The translations under genes and the position numbers were made by a program. Below the pieces are notes generated by a model. It was not told the DNA's origin. It did no database searches and worked only from the letters and a program-made list of their open reading frames with translations. This document shows, piece after piece, positions 51,201 through 62,800 of a DNA stretch of 64,000 nt (positions are counted from its first letter, which is position 1; every line of letters begins with the position of its first letter). Origin of the DNA: Zonotrichia leucophrys gambelii (lineage: Eukaryota > Chordata > Aves > Passeriformes > Passerellidae). Location: the NCBI RefSeq assembly GCF_028769735.1, contig NC_088171.1:69271216-69335215 (forward strand), given 5' to 3'.

Positions 51201-54200
51201 TGGATTTGCTGCAACGTGTTTTTGAAACTTCTAGAAAGCCTTCACCAGTTTATGTACGTGCTAGACTGATCATTGATAGCAGGAGAAATTCTGACTTGCT
51301 ACGCTCTGTTCTTGCTCTCCACCAAAGTCCTTGTGTACAAAAACCTGTTTCCTTTTAAATCATTCTCCTGCACATCTAATAGGGCCGAGCTGCTTCTTTT
51401 CAAAGTGAAATACCACGGTACATTCATTTAGGGCTTGATTGCTCACTCCCTGTAGATCACAGCCAAACTCACACTGTGCCCCTGTGAATGATGAGCCAGG
51501 TCTCTCCTCAACACAAATATGTAGGCATTTAATTTTTGTTGCTGCCTAAAGAAAAGCAATAGATAAATGGGTTTTTCTTTAAATACTTTATGTTATAGCC
51601 CTCCTTGCTCACTAAGTATTTTTCCTTTGGGGCTCTGGGTTCCTCTTTTGTCTATCAGAAAGAAGAATGTAACTAACTGCTAGACCATCACCACCTCCTT
51701 CTCACAACGATCTGCATGTCATCACCATCTGTTCAGTAAATCAGGGCTGGGGATTTACCCCTCGCTAAACAAGACAGGATGAAACCAAATTATGTTTGAA
51801 ATGGTGAAGCTCTTTCCACAGTGTTGTATGTGCCCCAAGTGTGCCACTGGCAATCCTCCCAGTTTCTTTAAAGCAGGGAAATCCTAGTGGCACCCACGTC
51901 AATGACTTTTGTGGAACTTCCCAAAGTTCACTTCCACCTGAGTTCCTTTCTCTATCATTTTAATTCCTGCTTTGTACTGCTTTTCAGAAAGATGGTCCAG
52001 TTCAAAAGGACAGAAACGCCAGACAGTTTTAAATTTAATGGACAATTGTAGTAGGCAGCAGGAGCAGAATGGATGATACCTATGCAGTACATGTTTTGTG
52101 GGTTTTTAAAAATATTCGGTGCTTAGTTTTTAGTGAGTTTTCTTGCTATGCCACCCTAATCCCTCCCCTCTCCAAGTAATTTTCTTTTTTAACAGAGGTC
52201 CTTGCAGCTCACTTCCTTGGAAGTGGAACCTCAACCCCAAAATATACAAAACCAAGCTGATCTTTTGAACCCAGTAAATTATGTGGGTTTGAATTTAGAC
52301 AAAAAGGAACCCAAGCACATTTCTTACATTTCCTGGTATGAAAGCTGGCAACAATTGGTTAAAGTATTTAAAGTGGTTGTATATGCAGCCTCCCTTCCCC
52401 AGAGCATGGGGCTCTCACAGCGTCCCAGGGTGTCCAGAACTTGGAGTGTCATCCAGCCACAGACTCTTGACAAGCTCAGAACGTGCCAGGAATCAAACAA
52501 TGTGTCAGCCACACAGTGCCCAGTGCTCCCCAGTTCCCTGGAAACTCACTCCTTCCTTGCTGGAGGACTGTATTTAAGACAGTGATCCCGGGGGTATCCC
52601 AAGCAAGACGCACAGGTGACAGCACTCCTGTCACCAGCTCTCTATTTGTCCCACAACAGTCAGCCTGGCCCTCTCCTTGTGTGTCCCACAGCTTGGAAAT
52701 GGACTCCAAACATGGAATGTGTCCAAGGCAGGAATTCAGTCTTTACCTTGTTCTTTGCTGTAATAAATCACATTTAGATCAGGTACCACCTCTGGAGCAG
52801 TCCCACTATGGTGAGAGTCCATCCCTAGTTCGGCCTTACTTCTGTGATCAAATTGCAATAAGTGTTTTTTTGTCAGTGCTCATCATATTTGGGATGTCTT
52901 TGAGTGCAGCCTGTAAACTGCCTTTATGGGAAATACTCTGATGACACAACATAGCTGATGAAATTTGGTCAGGTGGGCTGTTGGCCTGAAGTTCCTACCT
53001 GTCACTCCATCTTTTTACTGCAAATAAAGGAGGTTGGACATGAAAAAAAGATAAATCCTATAATTTGGATTTGCCTCTTCCAGTGGATGAAGGGTAGCAC
53101 GGGTTCCCAGGTAAGCTGGGCCTATTGCTCCAGGGCATAGGGACACATGGCCACGCTGTGCCTCACATCTCTGGCAGAGGACCTGTATTCCCTTGCCTCC
53201 ATGCCAGCAGGCCCTGGCAGTCCTTGCTAGCTGCCCTGCAGAGATGGAAGGCTCAGATTATCTGAGTTAAGGGAGAGGTTACTTTCATCAACTCCTGGCC
53301 TGCATCAGGTGCTTTCCTTATTTTTTTTTTTAATTTGAAAACTACTTTTTTTTTTCCTTTTTCTATAGTTTTCTTCTTTTTTTTTTCTTCTTTAGATTCA
53401 TGACTGCTGCTTGTTGATGAAAGTAGCTGGAATACCAAAGGTTGAAATGCTCTGGGAGGTGGGTGTGCTGTTCAATCAGGAGGCAAGGAGCCTCCTTCCT
53501 TGAGGAGCAGGAAGTCCATAAAAATTTTGCTGTTGGTTTTCAGAGGTGAAAGCGTCAGCCCAGGGTTTCCAAACTCTTGGCCTGACATCTGGGCCCTGGG
53601 GAAGGGCACCACACTGCTTGTGTGCCACACTGGTTGGGTGTGCTTGTCAACTTTTTCTTTCCAAAGGAAAGCCACAGAATAGCATTTGTATGTGATGCTA
53701 ATTTGCAGGTTTTTCTAAAAAATAGATTTTGCAGTTAATGCATTTTCTCATCTTGCAGTGGACTTGGCCAGTGTTTGGTTAACAGTTGCACTTGCTGATT
53801 TTCAAGGGCTTTTCCAAGGTAACTGAATCCATGATTCTGTAATGACTTAGGAGTGAGGACAGGCAGTGAGGGCTCTTTCAGTCCCATGCACTGGCTGATG
53901 TACAGAGGCATGAAAGCAGCCTAATGGGAATTGGTTTGAAATATTGTTGGCTATGAAGGAGAGGGGAAGTACAGGAAAACAAAAGAATACATCCACCAAA
54001 TCCACCTAAAATAATGTCAACTGGGCTGTGAGGCTCTTCTGCTTAAAAGGCATATAACAATGCTTGTCAGTTTGCTTTGTTTCTAGTAGTTTAAAATGTC
54101 TCTGCAATTAGCATTATGGAAAATATATAACTGACTAATACTGGTTTAGGAGTCACTGTTTCAAATGGAGGAACTGCAAATACCCTTCCAAAACAAGAAT

Positions 54201-54912
54201 GCAGCTCTTATGACACCAGGAGTTGAAGTTGCTACAATAAAAGATGCGTAAAATTGTTTTTTCTTTTTCTTTGAACCATGTTAGACTGCTTGCAGAGCAG
54301 GTGCTTTGCTGGAATAAACCAAAGTAATCAGAAATCTGCCCCAAATATCCCCAGTGTCTCTGAATTCATTCAGTTACATCCACAGACATATTTCGGATGT
54401 ATGAATCACTTCTGAACTCAACCCCACGCCTCAGAGCTGCTGACTGAAGAGTGGTGTTGGGAGGCTTTAACAGTGCTCCTGTTTGAGTCTGAGCTGTGCT
54501 GCTGCTCTGGCCCATGGAGGACATCATTCCACAGGGACTTGCAACCAGGGATTGGCAAGGACTTCTGAGGGATGAAAACCCCATGGTAGAAACCTGTGCC
54601 ACCAGCAACCTCCATCTTGGGGAACAGGTTTGGGACAGCTAAAGGTGTACACAGGTAGCTGTGGGCTTTCCAAAAATACTTTTAGGAGCTTAATGCACTT
54701 CTGAAAATACTTTTACCAATGTCATTTGTCAAAGGGCTTCAGCCCAAGGTTTGCTGGGCTCCTGAAGAGCCCTGGTCGGGTTCTCCACTTGAGAGGAGAC
54801 ATCCTGCTCACTGGTGGGTCTGCTCCGGGCTGCAGCCACAGTGCAGAGGGCCAGACCTTTGCTGGGCACCAGGAGCTGCCCCCATGAGCAAACTCCCACG
54901 TGTAGATGGAAT
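48204..54912. other. Intergenic region, second part
   Basis: No gene is supported. A long pyrimidine (T-rich) tract lies at about 53318-53394. Scattered open frames up to 152 codons lack recognisable motifs. Confidence 0.68.
53318..53394 (+). repeat. T-rich polypyrimidine tract
   Basis: A run dominated by T with interspersed C and a few A or G bases: several stretches of eight or more T, then TTCTTC patches. It is simple-sequence DNA. Confidence 0.8.
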
Positions 54913-55007
54913 GCCAGGGCAGCCAGGACAGCCAGGACAGCCAGGACAGCCAGGACAGCCCAGGACAGCCAGGGCAGCCAGGACAGCCCAGGACAGCCAG
55001 GACAGCC
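54913..55007. repeat. 9-bp minisatellite (CAGCCAGGA)n
   Basis: About ten copies of CAGCCAGGA, some with an extra C (CAGCCCAGGA) or a GGG variant. Because the unit is three codons long, it keeps frames open on both strands and creates the long Q-P-G or A-R-T open frames here. I do not call these as genes. Confidence 0.9.
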
Positions 55008-56940
55008 CTCCCAGCCCAGGGCAGAGCAGTGCCACAGAGTGGGCACCCCTCACTCCACTCTGCAGGTTCCTCTTCTGCACCGTGGAACTCCCCCTGTGCT
55101 GATGCCCAAGGGAGGGGATTTCTCGGTCTCTGGTGCAGAGGGAGCCCCTGAACAAGCCACAGTCCAACAAAAGGTCTCTGCTGCCAAACTTATGGTCCCT
55201 GGCATACAGGGGACAACAGGTTCCTGTTTGGCTTAGGGACTGAGTTCACCCAGTGGTATTTTAGGGAGACAGGAGAGCCTTTGTACCCAGAGAGGGAGGA
55301 AAACCTTCCTGAAGGAAAGGAGGAGTAAACTGCTGGGTGCAAGAGCATTTGATATGTGTCCTCCATGGCTCTGCACTGCCCCTTTCTGTAGGGACTCACT
55401 TCAGAGAGCTGCTCTGACACGACATCTGTCTCTCTTTGCTTTTGTACCTTGTGTGCAATTCCCAGGTGAATCAGCTGGGACTTCAGAGGGGTTTGGTGAA
55501 AGCAGAAGCCATCTTTTTGTGCACTGAGGGCTTGCTAGAGACTGTTGAGAAGAAACAGTCACTTTTCCTGGCATGCCTTTAGTCAGTGTGACCTTAAGAG
55601 TGTGAAAAACAGGGGGCCCGGCAGTGACTGCCGTGGTTAAACAGCAGCAAGAGCATTTTCACAAGAGGACTTCAGGCATTAACTCAGAAAACTTTCATGA
55701 AGGCAGCAGGGCTTTTCGGTAAGGTTTGTAGAGTCAGACACTCACAATGGTGTGGAAAACACCAGAAATGGATGAACAGGCCAGGCTGTGAGGTGCTGGA
55801 GTGTTTGTGTTGCTAGCAAGGCTGGTTAGGGAGGAATAGTCTCTTGGGATATGCAAAAAGCACCCAGAGATGCAGCATTTAATGGGGACACCACAGCTGA
55901 GGTGTTGATCAGAGCTTTCTGCTTTGCAGACCAAAATGGTGGTCCTACATATTTTTGCCATCCTAAATGGAAATGGATGTAGGATGTCCAGAAACACTGG
56001 GTAAAGAAGTCAGCAAAGCTAGTGAGATTAGAATGTCTTACTCATGAGAGGACTGATTTGCAAAGGTTGAGTGTGCATATAGGGGTCTGGCTTTAATCAT
56101 CTCCTCTTACATTTAGGCAACTGGAGGCAGTTTTCTAATAGACTTCTTGCTGCAAAGCAGCCAAACTCCCAGCCAGGTAATTTCCTACATAGGTACTCTC
56201 TGGGGATTTTATGACTGACTTTATCTTCTCTTGACATGCAACTTACCTCTGCATCTATACAGGGATTTCTTTGGACAAGAACAGCTATTTTTTTGTTTTT
56301 AATATTCTCCAGTATTTGAGAAAGAAGATTTTTATTTTTCTCATGAAGGATTTGACCTAGTGCAGGTCCAGTCTGCATGTTTCACCCTGGTCCCAAATTT
56401 CCCGGTTTAAAAACCACAAAACAGAAGATATGAGGAGTATTTCTTTTACAGCGATATATTTCAAGAGGGTTTTATACTTAGTGAAATTTCAGCTGGGACC
56501 CTGAGTACCACATAGTCTTAGCCCTGCAAATTGAAGTTGGATTTCTAGTAAGTCTTTCAGATGCCTTTTGGTAAAGCTGTGGTTACTTGTCTTGATTTAT
56601 GGTAGCAGTCACATCCAATGTCAAAGAGGCATTCCAAATGTTCCAAAGGTGCTTTGGCTCATGACTGAAAGGATTTCATACTGGCCCTGCCAATGCTTTT
56701 TTTGGAGGATGGATGGTGTGTTACAAACACAATACCTGAAAACGCCTGCACTTCTCACTTCTCCCTCCGAACGCGGCGATAATTACATTTAAATTTCAGA
56801 AGATGGCGTTGAAGATTTGCAATTAATATCCTAAACCTCCGGCGCAGCGTGGTGACAGATTCTGTGACCTGAGACGTTGCACAGAGAGGATGTGGATGGA
56901 AGGGCGCTGGTGACGTTAGGGCAGACCAAAACCAGAGTGC
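55008..56940. other. Intergenic region upstream of the IRF4 CpG island
   Basis: No gene is supported. Sequence composition shifts toward CpG-rich from about 56765. An AAGATGGCG motif (YY1-like) at 56800-56808 is the only element noted. Confidence 0.6.
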
Positions 56941-57134
56941 CGTGCCACCCCGACACACGTGCTTGAAACCCGAGAGGCGGCAGAAACTTTCATGGGAGCC
57001 CGGAGTTCGCTCCTTCAACCACCACGGTGGGGCAGGAGGCTCCGAGGGCAGGCGGGGTTCAGCCCTGGCGCCTCAGGATGGGCTTTGCGGAGGCAGCGTG
57101 CCCTGGCCCAGCGGGGAGGGAGCCGCTCCCGGGG

Positions 57135-57319
57135 GGCTGGTGGCTGTCCCCAGGCTGGTGGCTGTCCCCGGGGCTGGTGGCTGTCCCGGGGCTGGTGACT
57201 GTCCCCGGGCTGGTGGCTGTCCCCGCGGTTGGTGGCTATCCGGGGGCTGGTGGCTGTCCCCGCGGTTGGTGGCTGTCCCGGGGCTGGTGGCTGTCCCCGG
57301 GCTGGTGGCTGTCCCCGCT
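57135..57319. repeat. 18-bp GC-rich minisatellite upstream of the IRF4 promoter
   Basis: About ten copies of an approximately 18-bp unit, GGCTGGTGGCTGTCCCCG, with variants such as GGTTGGTGG and TGGTGACTG. Units 5-6 and 7-8 share the CCCCGCGGTTGG junction, suggesting a higher-order duplication of a two-unit block. It lies about 0.6 kb upstream of the likely transcription start. Confidence 0.92.
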
Positions 57320-57639
57320 GCCGCCCCGTCGGGGCTCGTTGCCTCCGGGACCGGCGCCGCTGGTGTCCCCCCATTTTGCCCCCCAGCTGATCACACCTTT
57401 CGGGCTGCCAAGCACGGAGCGAGCTGGACGGGGAGAGCCGAGCCCTGGGGGGAAGGAGGCGGGTGTGTGTCTCATCCCACCCCGCGATCCGGGCCCGAGC
57501 AAAGAGGGGCTGGGGGGCAGAGGGTGCCGGCCGGGGGCACCGACCCGGGCACGGCGTGGGCTGGTGCGCGGATGCCCCCGCGTCTCCCCGAGCATCCCGG
57601 GGGCCCGGCCGGCGCCGTCTAGGACGGTTCTGGTGGGTG

Positions 57640-57950
57640 TAGCGAGCTGGGTCTTTACAGGAAAATTCGCCCGGCTCTCACTGGTAGGAGTTTCCCTGGG
57701 CTATTTATGTACGTGCGTCTGTCTGTAAAGATTTAAAAAAACCCAAGCCAGCGCGGACGAGGAGGGCGCCGGGCTGCACGCCCGCCCGCCCGCACCGTGT
57801 TTACCAGCAATGGCTATGTGTCACTGCTCAGATGTTTTCCAGCTCGCCGAGGCCCGCTCCCCTCGGCCGGCTCCACCCCCGGGCCCGCCTCCCCCCGCCC
57901 GGCACGACGCCCTCCATCATATAAAGAAACTTCCCGGTGCCGTCGGCCCA
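57640..57950 (+). promoter_or_regulatory. IRF4: IRF4 core and proximal promoter
   Basis: A TATA-like TATAAAG lies at 57920-57926, followed by GAAACTTCCC (57926-57935), which reads GGGAAGTTTC on the other strand and is a near-kappaB or CD28RE-like match. A clean kappaB-type site is at 57687-57696 and a forkhead-type TGTTTAC at 57798-57804. GC boxes lie at 57781-57793 and around 57885-57900. Regulation of IRF4 by NF-kappaB/c-Rel in lymphocytes is established. Use of these particular sites is an inference. Confidence 0.65.
57687..57696 (-). promoter_or_regulatory. kappaB-type site (GGGAAACTCC on minus strand)
   Basis: Plus-strand GGAGTTTCCC is GGGAAACTCC on the other strand and fits the GGGRNWYYCC consensus. 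It sits about 230 bp upstream of the TATA-like element. Confidence 0.55.
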
Positions 57951-58020
57951 GTCGCTCCGCGCCCCGTCTCAGCAGCCCCCGCAGCCGGCGGCCCTGCCCG
58001 CTCCCGGCGCGGTGACGGAG
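57950..58020 (+). other. IRF4: IRF4 noncoding exon 1 (start estimated)
   Basis: The 3' end is set by a consensus donor, GACGGAG followed by GTAAGCG, at 58020/58021. The start is placed about 25-30 bp after the TATA-like element. IRF4 in mammals also has a noncoding first exon, with translation starting in exon 2. The exact start site cannot be fixed from sequence alone. Confidence 0.55.
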
Positions 58021-59568
58021 GTAAGCGAGGGGCGGCCGAGCTCGGGACCCCCGGGCAGCCCCGCCGGGCTCGGTGCTCCGGGCGGGGTGGGCGGTGCGGG
58101 TGGTGCGGGCGCCTCGGCTTCCCCCGGTGCGCGCTTCTCCTGTGGCTCCGTGTCGGCACCCGAGCGAACCCGGTGCCTCTTTTTTTTTCCTTCTTTCTTT
58201 CCCCTTTTATTTCTCCCCCCGCCTCATTCTATTTTTTCCTTAATTTGAAGCAAAAGAAACAACACCCGCCCGTTATCTGCTCCCGAGGTGAGGGCGCGCA
58301 CCGGCCCCAGCCCGGCCGGTTCCCGCTGCCCTCGGAAGGGACGCGGGAATGTGTGGGAGGGATGCGCTCCGTGCACAGTGAAAGGGGGGAAAGCGACTTT
58401 TTGGGGGTCTTCTCACGGACTCCTGCGGGCTCCGCGCTGGGGAGCCGAGGTCCCGAACGCGCCCCATCCCCTCGGACGCGCCATGTGCGAGGGAGATGCC
58501 GAGGGAGCAGGTTCGGTGTGCGGGGGGATGCTGCCCCTCGGAGGGGTGTAAGGGGTGCGGAGCGGTGCTGCCCATCTACCCGCAGTAGTGTGCGCCTGTC
58601 GGGCGAGGGTCTCGGAGCGGCTCCCCGTGGGTAGAGGCAAAGATCCCTGGTGAGGAATCGCTTAATTTTGTTAGATGTTGTAGGGGAGTGGAGCGGGAAC
58701 CCACCAAACTAGGATTTCGGGCATTCAAGCATTTTCGAGGTCGGTGAGGCGAACCTGACGCCAGGTCCCCATCCCTGGTGCCGGTGTCCCGGAGTTCGCC
58801 CTTCCCGGCGCGTTCCCATCCCTGCGGAGCCGCGCCGCGCTCCGTGCGCGCCTGCGGGCGGCTCTGGGGCCCGTGTGGTGGGCTGGGCTGCCAGCTCCCA
58901 CGTCCCTCGGGACGTGAGTGCCCTGATGCCGGGCTCTGTGGGCTGCTGCCTTTCCACTTTTAGGTATATGCAGCGCATAGATTTGAATGTTGCCATGTGT
59001 GCGTGCTGGGAGCAGTTGGAGGGGTAGATATGTATAGGACATCATGTGTTCAAGTGTGTCTTGCTGAAGGGAGCTTGTGGAAGCTGCTGTGGTGTTATAG
59101 ATAGATGCCATGTAAACCATAACTGTGTGTGAAGCCCTCTGAATCGTGTGCATGACATGTCTGATAGGCAAACCATCATATGCAAACCTATTTTAATGTG
59201 ATTTTTAACTAGTTTGGTTGAAAAGTAAACTCCCACTTGAACTCTCAGCAGGACAAGAGAGCTGTGCCTGAAGTCCCTTACAACAAAAATTTCAACGACC
59301 GATGTGTGTTCATGCATAACAGCATCGGGACAGGGGGAAGTCTGTCAGAGTCTGCAGCACAGGCAGTGCCTGGGGAGGGCCGTGGGGGGCTGTGCCCGGT
59401 TTCCTGAGGCTCTGTACCGTGCTTCCCGGGGCCCCAGGGCCCCCAGCGCGCCGTGTTCGGTGCGGTGTGTGTGGCACCAGGCACTGGGCACCGCTGGTGG
59501 GGACTTAGCCCAGTGCTCAGCCTGTGGGTTGGCCTCTCCCCACATCCTGCCCATTTCCCCCTCCTCAG
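58021..59568 (+). other. IRF4: IRF4 intron 1
   Basis: 1.55 kb. The first part is still CpG-island-like and the rest is ordinary. Several long open frames here reflect high GC content, not genes. Confidence 0.75.
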
Positions 59569-59865
59569 CAGCTCCCAGAGAGCCGGTGCTTGGACCTGCG
59601 TGGAGAGGCCAGCTTGGTGGGGCACCCCGAAACCCCGCGCCCAACCTGTGACAGGAGTGGCATGAACTTGGAGCCGGGCGAGTGCGGGATGAACTCGGTG
59701 AGCTGCGGCAATGGGAAACTGCGCCAGTGGCTGATCGACCAGATAGACAGCGGCAAGTACCCGGGGCTGGTGTGGGAGAACGACGAGAAGAGCATCTTCC
59801 GCATCCCCTGGAAGCACGCTGGCAAGCAGGACTACAACCGCGAGGAGGACGCCGCCCTGTTCAAG
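59569..59865 (+). CDS. IRF4: IRF4 exon 2 (start codon at 59662)
   Basis: The acceptor is placed after TTTCCCCCTCCTCAG (59568); an alternative AG at 59653 would leave only a very short leader. The start ATG at 59662 has a G at -3. The 68 coding codons end GKQDYNREEDAALFK, before donor GTGAGG. It carries the first three tryptophans of the DNA-binding domain, in the LRQWLIDQ, GLVWENDEK and FRIPWKHAG contexts. The exon 5' boundary is less sure than the coding part. Confidence 0.9.
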
Positions 59866-62800
59866 GTGAGGCTCAGCCTGGGCTGGGGATGGTGGAGCGC
59901 TGGCAGGGCAGGAGGGATGCTCCTCACCATCCCGTCCTTGCCACCTGCCTCTGCAGGCTGCTTCTGCTGCTTGGCTGTGCTGGGCACTGCCTGGATGTGC
60001 CCTGGTGTCCCTGTGCTTGTGGGACAGCCACCATTCCCCAGTTCTCTGCGTGGAGCTAAATGCTTCTGGGACCACAGCACATCTGTTTCCACATTCATTC
60101 CCCTTTCTTATGCCCACTAAACTGTTTTTTGTACCCTACCATGCTGCTATTTTTTAGCCTAAACCTGTGGGGAGTAAATTCATGAACAATTCATGCACAT
60201 GTAAGCACACACACACGTAAGCACACACGCTGTATGCTGTTTCAAGCATTATGCCTTGTACTTGATTCTTTTTTTTTTTTCTTTTTTTTTCTTCCTTTTT
60301 TTTTTTCCATTTTCTTGCTCTTTTGATTATCTGAAATGTTTCCAGGCTTGGGCTCTTTTTAAAGGAAAGTTCAGAGAGGGCATTGATAAACCAGATCCCC
60401 CTACCTGGAAGACAAGATTAAGGTGTGCTTTGAACAAGAGCAATGACTTTGAAGAACTGGTGGAGAGAAGCCAGCTGGACATCTCAGATCCCTATAAAGT
60501 GTACAGAATAGTGCCAGAAGGAGCCAAAAAAGGTAAAGCATCTCAAATTCCCTGTGTAACAGAATGTGAAAATGTCTCATTGCAAGCATATGAGGACTGA
60601 AGTGTGCTTTTCTGGAATGACCCTGCAGCCTTTTTAAGTCTTTTAAGGGACCAAAATGAGGGCTCAAGTGCAGCTTGTTCTGTGACTTGAGAGGCTGTGT
60701 CTGCAGGAGGACTGCTGGCGTTTGAGCTGGAGCACTGAGAGGGAGCCCCTGCAGGAAGATGCAGACAGGCGCCTGCACATCACTGGAGGAATTGCTCTTT
60801 TAGCTGGAGCCTCCCTGCCAGTTCTGTGTAGTGAGAGCCAAGCAGGCGGCTCAAGGGACAGGCAAAAAAAGCAAATAAAAATTGCATGCTGGATCTAGGT
60901 TCTGAATACAGGGAAGAGCAATTTTGGGGCAGACTGTAGGTAACTGCCTTGGGGGGAAAGAGCTGGGAGTGAGGGATGCCCAGCCTGCAGCCTCCAGGGC
61001 AGGGGCAGGGCCATGCCTGCTTTCCAAGAAGGCCCTGGTGCCAGGCAGGGCCTGTGAGAGGAAAGGCTTGGCATCACTGTGCACTAGGCTGGGACACACT
61101 GTGCTGTGGGGCACTGCAGAGCCCAGAGGGACAGGCTGCCCCAGGGGGGCCAGGGAATCCAGCCCAAGTGGGCAGTGGAAGGCATTTTGGTCCTCTCTCT
61201 GTTCAGTGGCAGGTTGTATGGATTTGCCTTTATTGTGCCGATTTCGGATTTCCTTAAGATGTGGTTGACATAATTTATTTTCATCCCTCTGGTGAACACA
61301 GGTGCAAAACAGATCAGCATGGAGGAACAGCCATTGATGATGAACCATCCCTTTCCAATAACATCTCCTTACACTGCACTACCATCCCAGGTATGGCAAT
61401 AGTTGAGTGTTTTGATTGGTGCCTCTGCACTGAACAGCACAATTTCTGTGCTATGTCTGTCCTTGCTGGGGGGGCTCTCAGGTTCTCCCTGCGAAGAAAC
61501 TTCATTATGAGAACTGGGAAATTGAGAAGCAACTTTTCTAATGTCAGAGGAGGCCACAGGGCAATTGATTTCCCTTGGTGTTGTTTATCCCAGAGTAATA
61601 GCTCTTTTCTGTGGGACAGCAGCTCCTAGTGCACTGCCATTCTCTTGGTGCCAGATTGCGAGCACCCAATGAAGCCTTGCTCTTTCAAGCAGACATTTAC
61701 CAGCAGTGCTTTGACTGCCTTTTGTCATTCCACTCCTCTTATTATTTACACCAGTGGAGAGAAGCTCGTTTGAGAGCCTCACTGGTGGCGGTGGCCAAGT
61801 GCCATCCGCGCAGCCTGGGCACGGCTCGGACCTCCGCGGGCTTTGGCAGGGAAAATCAAGGAGCTGAGATGAGAAAGCCGATGCAATGCATAACAGTAGT
61901 TGTGACAGCTGCCTGCTGAAAGAATGCCTCATTAAATCGAGTAGGTGCCGAACTACATGGTGCCCCACGAGCGGAACTGGAGGGAGTTTGCCCCGGAGCA
62001 GCCGCATCCCGACATTCCGTACCAGTGCGCCAGCATCCCCTTCGCCGCTCGCGGCCATCACTGGCAAGGGCCTGCCTGTGAGAACGGTAAGACACCCCTG
62101 TTCGGGGCTGCTTGCTGAGGCTGGCGACCTGGAGGGACCCCAGATTCCTCAGGCGCGTTATTTGTGGCTTTGGAATTAACAGATGTGGATGTAGAGGAGT
62201 GCTGGGTTCCCTTGAAAGGGAGCCACCTTTGTCCTGGCTCTTGCATCCACTGCCACTGTGCGTGTGGTGTGTGGGCTGTGCAGTTCTCTGCATTGATAGA
62301 AATCAGCCCCCAAAAGTCCTCAGCTGTCTCAAAAGCCCTGAGCAATAAAGCAGGCAACCAGCCCTCACAAAAACCCCAAATGGGAACATATGTTCTTTAG
62401 CTTTTCTCTCTGATTTTGGACATTCTGAGGCATACACCAGTGAGGTTTTCCCTCCAGCCTTGTGGGTTAGACTGACATTATTTTCCCTAGGGGAAAGCTA
62501 GAATTATTACTTTATTTTAGTGCTGTGGCAGTGGGACAACTTGTCATGGATTGAGACTCTCTTGGGGCTGGTACAGCAGAAACAGAATAAAGGAATGTTT
62601 CCTTCCCCAAAGATCTCGCAGTACCAGAGCCTAACACAATCATGGCTTTCCAAGCTCTGCATCTGTAGGAAAAGGCCCAAACTGTGAAAATTGGCAGTGC
62701 TGAAGCTTGCAGGGAATAAAACATAAGAGAAAGGGAACTGCGTGCTGTAGACCCTTGCAGGGTAACTCACCTGAGGATGCAGGCATTTGCTTTGTGAGAA

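Larger units (their letters stand above)
56940..58900. other. CpG island over the IRF4 promoter and first exon
   Basis: The sequence is strongly G+C- and CpG-rich compared with the AT-rich flanks. It contains the minisatellite at 57135, GC boxes (CCCGCCCGCCCGC at about 57781), the TATA-like element at 57920 and the exon 1 donor at 58021. The boundaries are estimated by eye. Confidence 0.85.

Noticed and set aside
52483..52941. 152-codon plus-strand intergenic frame
   Set aside because: No recognisable domain; composition like translated noncoding DNA, and overlapping frames of similar length exist on both strands.
57027..57728. 233-codon and 226-codon plus-strand frames in the CpG island
   Set aside because: They are produced by the 18-bp minisatellite and high GC content; the peptide is repetitive (GWWLSPG-like) with no domain.
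57810..58634. 274-codon plus-strand frame crossing IRF4 exon 1
   Set aside because: It runs through the promoter, exon 1 and its splice donor; low-complexity P/R/G composition typical of CpG-island chance frames.
59278..60117. 279-codon minus-strand open frame over IRF4 exon 2
   Set aside because: It is the reverse-strand shadow of a GC-rich, conserved IRF4 coding exon and its flanks; no recognisable domain.
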